NCBI GenBank assembly: GCA_025618425.1
Contig: CM046845.1
Location: forward strand, 34,560,277-34,624,276
Length of the DNA: 64,000 bases
Direction: 5' to 3'
Source: Heliocidaris tuberculata
Taxonomy: Eukaryota; Echinodermata; Echinoidea; Camarodonta; Echinometridae
Shown here piece after piece: positions 35,601-47,600 of the stretch. Positions within the stretch are counted from its first letter, which is position 1; the number at the start of each line of letters is the position of its first letter. Both the position numbers and the translations under genes were made by a program. The notes below the pieces were generated by a model, which saw nothing but the letters and a program-made list of their open reading frames with translations, made no database searches and had not been told where the DNA came from.

Positions 35601-38600
35601 CTAGTTATTTCTGTTCTTGTTTACTATTTTTATCTATTTGTATTTCCTTATGTATTGTTTTTTTTTTCTATTTTCTCTTGTTTTCTATCTTTTCTTATGA
35701 AATTCATTGTTTTTCCTTAAGTCTTTATATTCTTTTCTATTCTTTTTTTGTATTTTATTTTCATTTTCTATTGTCTTCTGACTATAATTCCTTATCTATT
35801 TGTTTGTTTTTATTTCTATCTTTCATTTTGTAGTTCTTTTTTCTTCTTCTATAATAATCTTTTTCTATTCTTCCTTCTGTATTTCATGGTCTTTTATTTT
35901 GTCTACATTTCTCTTTCTATTCATCCGTATGTATTTTCTTTTTTTTCTTTGTATCTTATTTCAGTTTAAAAAAAATTTCTTCTGACTATAATTCCTTTCC
36001 TATTTGTTTGTTTTTCATTTTTATCTTTGATTATATAGTTATTTTTTTCACTATGCATTTCGTTTTCTATTCATCCATATGTATTTTCTGTGTATTTCTT
36101 TGTATTAATTTTTTTCTATTGTTTTCTGACTGTAATTCCTTATTTATTGTTTTGTTTTTATTGCTATCTTTCATTTTGTAGTTCTTTTCCCCCTTCTTTG
36201 ACAATCTTTTTCTATTCTTTTGTATTTTATGTTTTTGAAAATTTTTCTATTGTCTTTTCCTTCTGTTTTTCATTGTGTATTTTTGTTTTTCTCTCTCTCA
36301 TTTTCTGTCTTTCCTTGCCTATGTAAGCCAACCCCTGAATTGTGTCAGGGCCATCTTCTCATACTAAAGTGTAAGGGGGGGGGGGGGGTGGCAAAATTAA
36401 GGGCCTGATTTTGTCCAGTTTACGACCCAGCTCCCAAAGGGGGCTGGCCTCAGACACCATTTTAGAGTCTTAGACTACCAGGTCTTTGGTAAATGGAAGT
36501 GCAGCCATACCCATCAGCCCATTGCTCCCTTGCATCCCTAAGAATATGAACCTGGCAGTGTAGTCATTCCATCTAGCATGATTTCTCAAAGCTATTTAAA
36601 GTATCCTTTTGAGCTTGCCCATGAAATAGGTATAAGCTATGACTGCAGTAAATACAAATTGTGAGATCTAGTCAGAACAGTGGGCAGTCAAGTATTGACA
36701 TGGAAAAAAGAACCAACCCTGAGGACATGCAAATTTCCTACTTTTATCTTACTTTTTCTCTCCTGAATCCTACTTTCCTCCCTACTTTTTCTGAAATTTT
36801 GAACCTACTTTTTTCCTACTTTTTTCCTTGGGTGTGCTTGAAAGCCTGCTAAATTCCCTTCCTTTAAGAAGAAAAAATCACAGATTTAGATAAAAAATAA
36901 AGAAATACATTTTTCAAAAGTATATGTCCGATTTCCATGAAACTTGAACACAAGTGTTGTAGAATATCACAAATAATGTGGAACGAATTTCAGGTCAAAA
37001 GTCAAGGTCAAAGGTCAATTAAGGTCGGTTGAGTTAAATTGTGTTCCAAAAACTTAACCTGAGGTTAAGTTTTTGAAAGTTTATTTTTTTTCAAAAGTAT
37101 TGGTTCAAATTCTTTGAAACTTGGCATCATTCTTAGTAGGGATTGTCTTCATGTCACCCTCTTTCAAATGAATACCCAAATCTTACATTTTCATCACATT
37201 AAAGGTCACCTACTGACAGTTTAACTTGGTTAAGTTTTGGTTAGATTTCGGTTTTGTCTCTACATACAGTAAATGTATGTACATGTAGTATGTACATGTA
37301 TTGTACACATGCATTTGACTTCTTCTCAAAACTTTGCTGGTAGTGGATTTCAACCAAAATTGGCAGGGATCATCCTTAGGCAAGGAGGATCTAAATTAAA
37401 ACAGATGGGGGTACCTACCAATATAGGGGGGGGGGGGGAGGGGGAGTCTTGGGGGAACCACCCCCAAGAGCACCAATAATGGCAGTAATTACATGTAGAT
37501 TCATATTTGCTTCTTCTTTAAGCCCTGTTACAAGATTGTTAGCAAAGTTTGTAGGTATCATCCTTCGAGGAAGGAGACCTCAATTTCTGAAACAGGGTAC
37601 CTTGCCTCCAAGGGGGCTCAGGGGCAGCACCCCTTAAGTGCCCCTATTGTGAAAATGAGATATTTGTTAAATGCATGACTGGGTTCTAACCAAACTAGGT
37701 AACATTTAGGCAAAGAGAAACTAAATGAATGCAAATAGGGTACCTATCCCTTATGGAGGGAGTGGAGTGGCGGGGGGGGGGGGCACCCCCCCCCCAAGGG
37801 CCTGTGACACCAAATTGACATTTTTCTTTCTTCTGTAAAATGTATTGCCACATGTAGATTGTAACCAAACTAAGTAGGAATCATTCTTAGGGGAAGGAGA
37901 CTTTTAAGCTGTTCAAGTATTGTAGATCATTATCTTCAAGGGTCTGATGGAGGGGCACCACCCCAAAAGTGTCCCAATGGCAATTTTTTCATGTACACAT
38001 ATTTTGCTTCTTTAAAACACAGCTTGATTTCAAATGAACTTCACCATCCAATAAATCTTACTTGAGGGATTTAAATTATATAGATGGGGTACTGGCCCAC
38101 AAGGGGGGAGGGGGGAGTCCTCAGGGGCAGCATCCCTTGAGTGCCCCAACCTTTGATTTTTCACCAAGCGATAATTTTCCCCCGAAAGTTGCGTGATTCA
38201 GGCGAGACTGCCCTGGGCATTTCCCTTGTTATAATTTTTTCAGCTAAAAGTTCATCCAAGTAAGAGTTTTTGTATTCCAAATAATGTCTGATATTTGATC
38301 TACCAAAATAATTGTGTTTCTTTTCTATAGCAGCAGCATTTAGGGCCATGAATTAAAAAAATCAAATAAATCAATTAAAATCAAATAAATCACGATTTAA
38401 ATCAAATAATTCTATTTCTGTTCAATGTTACTTCTTTTCCTTCTTTATTTCTTGTTACCACTTTTCCTGTTGTTATGCTAAAGGAGATTTGGCTACATTC
38501 TTCCAACCTGTATTAGTTTTTTATAAAGTTAGAAGAAAAGACTAAAAATGAAAATACCTTCATTTTTTTATCTGGAATCACAGCAACAGTGTATTGAAAT

Positions 38601-41600
38601 TATTGATAGTTTCAAAAACAAAAAAACAAAAAAACAAAAAAATTGCAATTTGAGTTTAATGTGACCTCCATGTACAAATTGAGCCATTTTGAATTTGGTG
38701 ACTGATTCAGGCAGTGGTATCTTGTGGTTTTTCTTATATTTCTGACCTAATTGGTCTATTAGTAACATGCTCCATATTTCTTTCTAAAATCCTATTCCTA
38801 CTTTTTAGTTGGTTCATTCGTCAGTCTTGGAACGTATTCCATTGTGTTTTTGAAGCTCATCTCCTATGCTGCTGTCAATAAATGGTGTCGAGATGCGCTA
38901 CCTAGCACCAACAAGAAGAGTAAAAAGATTGCTACCAGCAGTGAAGATTCATTTTCAAGGAACTCACCAAGAAGACATTCTACTCCACAGCCCAGAAAGA
39001 GAATTCATAACAGACGTAGGAGTGAGGGATCAAATGAAGAAAGTAAAGCAGTCTTATCCTCTCTCTATATCCTGCCCACTTTCTATGGACATTTTTTTCT
39101 TTTGCATTATTAGATTTAAACAGCGCTAAATGTCCATGTGGATTGTTTACGTTGATTAACCTCAGTTTCATCTAATCTCTTACTGAAATTTCCTGATTTC
39201 TAATTTCTTTTATATGCATATGAAATTTAATATAATCCCACAATTTTATCTAAGTAATGGAACACATGCATTATGGAAAAAAAAAATCACACAAGTGTTT
39301 TGTAAAGGAATGGGCTGTGGATGGTTACTGTGAACTCCGAGTAGCTGTTGTCTATATTGTAGCTTTCCTGGATGAAATCTAGATTGATTGAAATTGCAAT
39401 GCCCAATTTAATGTGTATTTTATTCCGTGTCAAATTATCTTTAGATATGATACATGTATTGAAAAATGAAAAATCACACAATGGCATGTTCCACCGTGTA
39501 AATTTTTCTTTAATTATTTTATGTGATGTATTGTTGGTTTCTATTCATAAAGCTAATGGAGATAAAACCGAGCAGCTTGTTGAGTATCCAGATAATCTCA
39601 CCCTTCATGGTAAGGACATTTAGTCAATTCATTGTCATTAATCAAGCCTCTTTACTAAAAAAATTATGAAAGATACGCAAACAACTGATACTAACTTATT
39701 TTCTTTTTGATGACAAGTTTAATTAAGCAAAATATAGTTACATAAGGATTAACTCATAATGTTTTTCCCCCAAAACATGTCAAAATTGCTTGTGCCAAAG
39801 TTTCATTGAAGGTTCTAAATCAGTAATGGCATGAGTGACATTGGTGAGGAAATATAATGTGATCATCACTTCGGAACTAGAAAGGTTCTATTAAAATGCT
39901 ATTTAATAAGAGTCCACTGTGTAAACATTTTTTTCCAAAATAATACAATAAAAAAGAAATCAGAGGTAAGATCATTGCCCAAGGATTTAAATTAATTTCC
40001 ACCTCTCATACTTGTATATTTTACTCCATTTTTAGGTGAAAAACAAATCCTGTTTAATAGGAGCTTTGAATTGTTAGTATCTTACTATATATCAAGTGAT
40101 ACAGAAAAGTTTTTGTGCTCTGTAATATGTCTAAGTACATGAGGTAGCTTAGAGAAAGACAGTGGCATGAAAAGACACGTCCGGAACGCAAATGGCCTTT
40201 TTTTTTTTGGTACTTACAGAATTGCACACATACTTTTAATATGTGGGTCTTTATAAGGTGATAATGAAAAGTGATTAAAAGAAAATAGATTTATTAATTT
40301 GGGGGGTTTAGTAGTACTTTAGAAGGGCTTTTTCTTCTTGCATTGTTTTAGTTGATTTTGTTTTTTCAACAATTTACCCTTCAAGATATGTGTTATTTCA
40401 TGATGGTGCCAACTCTTTGTTATGAGCTAAACTTTCCACGAACAAAGAGGATACGTAAGAGATTTCTCATCCGCAGGATTATTGAACTGGTAAGTACTTC
40501 CTCAATAAGACACTGTAGTTGTTGAACTGATAGATCTGCTGATAGTTGAGAGACTTGAATGTTGAGCTATCTGGATTCTGACATCTCACAAGCTGATACA
40601 TGTAGATCATGACATTCTCAAATTATAAATACATTTTAGTTTATCTTGAACTTAATTTGGCAAATTAGTTGTAATAGTTTGCATATAGCAATCGTTTAAA
40701 GATGTGTAATTTAATTATTATTGGGCCATTCTTTGTAAAGTGAAACTATCAGTCACACATGTGACCATCTAATTTTGTCTCATTGCCGGAAAATCAGATT
40801 ACATTCTATTGATTTTTTTTTATAATACCACTTTCTTTACATGAAAAACATTTCCTTTTCTTTGACAACAAAAAGTCATTTTCCAACTATAATGTTTTAA
40901 CAGGGACATTTAAACATGCCCTTTTTTGAGTGGTCACACACGTGACCAACCCAATTTTCACCTCTAAAAGAAAAGAATGTTCACAAATTTATGGAAAATT
41001 GCTTTCAAACTGTTCAGAGCAATCACACCATACAGCAATGAAAAGTGGAAACTTGCACTCCAAGGGAAATACCAGAAAAGAAGGTTTGAATACCAACAAG
41101 TAAGACTCTTTTTAGTGCGAGGTCACACACATGACCGCCTAATGTTGACCACTGGAAGAAAATGATGTACTTTCATTTAAAATAATCACCCTCCATCTGT
41201 TGGGGGTAAGATTGTTATTCAAATAGCCAAAATGAGAGACTTCTACTACAAGACAAATACTAGAAAACTAGGTTTAAATGAGCTATTTTTCAGGATATTC
41301 GGCACACACGTATTTAGCTTTCTAAAGATATTCTTTTAGAATGATCCTGATCATGAATTGTAGTGAAGGAATACTAGGATCGAGAGTATAGGTTAAAAGT
41401 ATGTGAACCAGTAACTGCTGCATGATACAATGCTCACATGTTGGAATTTGATACAAGAGCTGAAATGAGTATTCATGTGGTAATTATTTCCTTTGTTATA
41501 CTCCTTTCTTTATTATGTTAAGGGTATCCAATTTCATTGCCCTTTGATTAAATATTTAGTATATATACAAAGTAATTAGTTCCATGCAGCTTGTAAAGCT

Positions 41601-44600
41601 ATCTTTGCTATACCTGTATATATATATTTTTTTACTTGTTTAGGCAATAAATCAGTTCAATATAGTTGTGTCTATTTTTCACTTATTTAGGTTTTCCTTG
41701 TACAACTGTGCTTGTGTCTTGTACAGCAGGTATGTAAACTCAAAATTGATATTAATGTTTGTAAAATTATTGGTATGTTAAGCTTTCTAACCAGAAATAG
41801 ATATTTTAGCGTAGCGGTCATAATGAACTTCAAATTCATATGAGGAATGAGGAAATTTGTCTTCCTGATTTATAGTTTTAAAATCCTCCATTTGTAACCT
41901 TTTCTCTCACTTTTTATAGAGGTATGTATCTCAGTCTAGTAATTTGAACACTTGACTTGAGATATGAAGATCATGGTTTTAAGATCCGGCATGAAAAGCA
42001 AGGCATTTTGTTAGCATTACTTCTCTCTGTCTACTGTATAAAAGAGTACCTGATAGGATGTGAAAACCTCTGCTGTTTGAATGAGCATGTGTCATTGTAA
42101 ACTGCCAACTTATAATGACATTAAAACATTATTTTTGGAGGGTAAAACACAATCTAAACATGTAATTTTAGTGTACATTCAAAGTCATATTAATACTATG
42201 CATTTAGTGTGTCTCATATACCATTACTGAGATATAGGAACATTCTTTATATTTCACTTTTTTCTCATTTATAGTGGATTGTTCCTACAGTTTTAAATGC
42301 TTTGGCTCCATTCACAGTAAGTAGAGAGATTTATGATTTGATTATTTTTGTAATGGCAATGATGAGCTTCATGAACATTGTAAGTAAAAAATATTAAATT
42401 TTTTTTTAAATTATGCATCCTGATACGTGAAGGTGCATTTACATTTATTTATGAAATTGAACTGAAGTTAGACCTACAAATCAGCATTCCAATGTGATGT
42501 AACAGTAGTTTGTTGCCTTGTGAAGATAATAGACTGTAATTGTAGCTGACTTCCATTTAAGCTGCTTTCATTTAATGTAAAGTCTTGACTTTGTTTGATT
42601 AGGTAGCTTATGCATCTTTACTTATCTTGGACATGAATCAAATTAGTTGGTGAAATATTTGTTGTAATGCTGTAATAATATGCATGAGGTCTTACTGCTT
42701 TCACCCTTCTCCATCTTTTAAACTTCCTTTCTTCTATCACTGTCTCCTCTATTTCTCCTCTATCTTTATTTCTTTCCCCCCTTACCTTAAATGAACTTAT
42801 CTCTCTCTTCCTTTGTGTCTGATCTCCCCCTCTCTCTTTGTATTTGTGTGTCTCTCATTTTCTCAATTTCTCTATTTCTTTTCCCCTGCCACTACGGGGT
42901 AACCTCGCTATTCATAAGGACCGCTATTCATAAGGACCACTTATTCATAAGGACCGCTATCCATAACGCGTGACTAAATGAAAAGCGGTTTTGTATGAAT
43001 AGCGGTCCTTCTACATAGCGAGCAAAGCATAGACAAATTACCTCGCTATTCATAAGGACTTCCGTTCATAAGGACCACTATTCATAACTATTCATAAGGA
43101 CCGCTATTCATAACGCGTGTTAAATGAATAGCGGTTTTCTATGAATAGCGGACCTTATGAATAGTGAATGGGCCCTGCCACTACTTTGTTGTTGTCTCCT
43201 CTCTTCCTTTTCTGGTCTCTCCCAATTTTCTTCTCTCTTCTCTCTTTGTGTGTAGTACCAATGCTAGGTTTTCCTCTCCTTATTCATTTACCTTACTAAC
43301 CCTAATCCTCCAGATGTATCATTATTATGAATATTCATTATATTGAATATATTCCTCTACACAGTGCAATTTCTGCATTTGCCTCTGTACATGTATTATA
43401 TAAACTTTGGAGTTTTTGCAGTTCTATATCATATAACTGAATATATGTACCGACAACTTCAGAATTTTCAGAGTAATGTTGTATTTCACCAAGGCTGAAT
43501 GCCGAGGATAAAATATAATCACACATGGGAAATTCTTAGTTTGGATGTGAATATATGTATCATACATATATTCACATCCAAACTAAGAATGATTTGCATG
43601 CAATATATATATATATGGGGTATTTGAGATCTCATGCCTTGTTTTTTTTCTTGAGTCATCAATATTGATTATATTTAAATTGCCTCCTACATCAAATATG
43701 CACAGCTCAGACAATGTAAATAATTGGCTAGTGCACATATAAAAATCTTTGGTACATGATATACCATGCAAAACAAGGTTTTTATGTTGCATGCTCATGG
43801 ATGTGAATATTAATATATGACTGTAAGCTTACCGTTGTCTTGTGGAAAAGTTGGTTATATCATGTCACTTTAACAGGGCTATTTATTGTTTTTGTGTGTG
43901 TAGAGTCTGGATACCAAGAGGATGCTGGAAAGAGTATTGAAGTTAGCAGTAAGTTTAGATACTTGTCTATCCTTTCCATTGTAGAAAAGCTGTACTCATT
44001 TCAATTTCCTAACCTAGCAGTGTGTCTAGCTACTTGTGTATACTGTCTAGAGCAAATACATTTACAAGTCTGTATTTCAATTTCTTGAAAAGTTTGTAAT
44101 ATCTTTAAACCTCGATTCACATTAAATTAATACTGTAGAGCAGGTATTTGAAGGATCAAGTGTTGGAAATGGTTTAAGATTTTCCTTATAAAATTTGTCT
44201 ATTTTCGTAAGCATTTAGGTGAGTTTTCAATGAATTATATGATACTTATTAGATTGAAAGCAATTTGCCTGTTAGACATAGTCTAACAGATCTCATGCGC
44301 AATGTTAATTTCTCAAATTCTGTAGGATTGTATCGATTATGGACTAAAAGGAATCCAGGCTTCACGTATAAACAAGTATGATATGTTTTGTTCCAGGTAC
44401 CTAATCACATTTGTTGGCTGATATTCTTCTATTCATTCTTCCATTCATGGCTCAATGTCTTGGGAGAGGTCACTAAGTTTGCAGACAGGAACTTCTATCA
44501 AGATTGGTGGTAAGGCTTATGCACTTGAATTGAGAATTCATTTTTTAACATTCTGGAATTTTGTTCTTCAATCGTATAGTTAACAACTGAAGAAAGTTTA

Positions 44601-47600
44601 ATTTTCAAATTTGAAATAGTGAGAAGTGTTTACATATCCTTGCTTAACCCTTGCTGTACTGGGAGGCCCCCCCTAGACAAATTTTGCCGTGCATTTCGAA
44701 TCGCTGCATTTCACGCCACATTACTTTCTGACTTTTTTTTTTCAAGTCTTGTGCATCTTTTGACACCAAGTTTACAAAAATCCTTCTTACCTAGTCATGT
44801 GACCTATGACCTCATGTCAGCCCGAAAATGGAGAATTTCTGAGTTTTGTGTACAAAATGAATGGAAAACTGCATTTCATCTTGTTCCTCCTTTATCACCT
44901 ATAATTTCTTCTTTAAGCTATAATTATCATTTAACTAACTGAATAATGGTTCATATAACATTCTGAAACAGCAGACTTAAAAAAACAAAAGTTATAGTTG
45001 AAAAACAAAGAAATACATAAATTCGTAAAGCAATAGAAAAGATCATTGAAATCACTTAAAAAAATTTTCTTATGTAATAATGTTTTTAAGGTTTAGAGAG
45101 AAATTCTTGCATTAAAATTTTATCTCCAAGTCCTTTCTTTACTTGATTATCAATCAAAATGTATATGTATGCATATAATTTGCATAAATTATAATATTAA
45201 ATGAAAAAATATAGATTTACATAAAATGATAATGGATTTGTGTTCTTTATGCGATTCTCGAGGTCTGTATAAAATTTAATGGTGATCAGTCATGTCGCGT
45301 GAGATAGAGAGGGAGGCCTCAGAGCCCCCCCCGTCAGAGAAGAGCTTGAAATAGCCCAGTACAGTAAGGGTTAGTAGCGTTATGGACATTTAGTGGTTAC
45401 AATAGAAGGCTGGTGTTATTCAGACAGAATGAGATATATGCAATATAGTTTTGGCAATGTGGTTATCTTCTGAACATGAAAGAGCACTTTATCATTATCA
45501 TCATCATCATCATCAGAAGAAGAAAAACAAAGAAAGAGAGGAAGGAAGAAAGAAGAAGAAGAAGAAGGAGGAGGAGGAGGAGGAGGAGGAGCTTTAGAGA
45601 ATGTGAAATATGTGATTCCATTATTTTGCCTCAACCACTGAAGGTAGTGCAGGTAGAATTATATTTTTAGTTTAGTCAGTGCATCACAAGTCTGGTTGCA
45701 TAAGTGGTGATAAAAGGTAGTTGACAAATCAACTGAATGATATAAACAGAGCTACTGTGTTTATTGGAGATGAAGATGTATTTATCTAGTTACATTTTCA
45801 TGATAAGGTTTCATTTTTTTTCTTGTAAACCACAGGAATGCTGAAACAATATCATATTTCTGGAAGAATTGGAACATACCAGTTCATAAATGGTGCCTCA
45901 GGTGAGCAAACTAGTACATAGTAAGAATTTATATCTCTCTGTCACTTCACTTTCTTTTTATGCCTCCGCCCACCGAAGGTGGTGCTGGAGGCATTATGTT
46001 TTTGGGTTGTCCGTCCGTCCGTCCGTCCCGCTTTCTTGTTCGAGCGATAACTCAAGAACCACATGAGGTATGAACTTCAAACTTGGTGTTAGTATGTACC
46101 ACCATAGGAAGACGATCTGATTAGATTTTGGGGTAGGTAGTTCGAAGGTCAAGGTCACAGAGGCCAATTTTTCTGAAATTTCAGGTGTTAGGCTTGTTCT
46201 AGCAATAACTCAAGAACCATTTGAGGTATGAACTTCAAACTTAGTGCTAGTATGTATCACCATAGGAAGACGATCTGATTAGATTTTGGGGTACGTAGGT
46301 CAAAGGTCAAGGTCACAGAGGCCAATTTTTCTGAAATTTCAGGTGTTAGCCTTGTTAATGCGATATCTCAAGAACTATTTGAGGTATGAACTTCAAACTT
46401 GGTACTTGTATGTATCACCATAATGAGACGAAGTGATGAGATTTCTGTTCACGTAGGTCAAAGGTGACAGGTCATAGAGGTCATTATACAGGTGTGTGTG
46501 AAATTAATGTTTTTTTACCTTTGTTATCACCATATCTCAACTATTTTGTATTCATGACTAGGAGGAGATAAAATGATCAGACTTTTGGGTTATAAGGTGT
46601 AAGGTCAAATGTCAAAGAGGTCAATTAACATGTAATCAGAGGATTTTTATTCTGGTTATCGCAAGATTTCAAGAACAGTTTGAGCCATCAACTGAATTTA
46701 GGCGGAGGCATATAGGAGACGCAGTCGCATTCATCTTGTCTTCCTCTCTCTTTCTTGTGATTTTTTAGAAGAATGGAAACAGTACTGTACTATCTAAGTC
46801 TAAGCATTGATAAAAATCAATTGAAAATACAGTCTTTACCCCCTCTCTCACTCTGTATTATTGCCAGTTTGAAGTTGGAGTGCATGTGTTCCTCTTTCCC
46901 CTTTCCTTGTTTTATTATTCTTTTTAAATATATGACATTCCTGTAAGCTGTAAATTTTATTTGAATTTGGTTTCTTCACATGTGATTAAATCAAATGAAT
47001 CAAGTAAGGTAGCTTTGAAATGTAGTGGCACTCAAATATATTTTGGGAAAGCAATCAAGCATAATTATTTATGATGTTGGTGCATTTAAAAGTATAATAT
47101 GTCTTATGAAAGTTTCTTTATGATTTAGCGTAATCAACATAATAAGGGTATCTGTAAATCCTAATACATGTATTATGGTTCTGCCTCTGCCATAAAATTT
47201 TGATTTTCAACAACTGTGTCTTTTGCATTTTGGGTTTGTCTCTTAGTGCTATTACATTATAGTAAGCCACCTAAAGAATAAATGATTCAATAGATAATAC
47301 AGTTTGCCCATAAACATTTACATTGTTGAATATGTGTTCTTATATTTTAATTCACAGACATTTGTATGTTCCGCTGCGGTCAAAGGGAATTGAGCAACAA
47401 AAAGCTCAGATGATTGTTTTCTTAGTTTCAGCCATTTTTCATGAGGTAAGACTTTTTTTCTGTTGTAGTCTTGGAGGGGAGAAAAGGGATGCGGTGAGAC
47501 TTTTTTTCTGTTTTAGTCTTGGATGGGAGAAAGGAGATGATGTGAGACTTTCCATTGCCAATATGTTTGTTTTCTGTTTTGTCTGGGAGCGGGGAAAGGA

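Noticed and set aside
34777..36408. Series of hydrophobic open frames on the + strand
   Set aside because: Same polypyrimidine minisatellite as at 16 kb; they are not membrane proteins.
43840..44088. 82-codon frame spanning DGAT1 coding exon 12
   Set aside because: It runs in a different frame from the exon's conserved residues and crosses both splice sites.
45416..45670. Poly-Arg and poly-Pro open frames
   Set aside because: Produced by an (ATC)n-(GAA)n-(GGA)n microsatellite.
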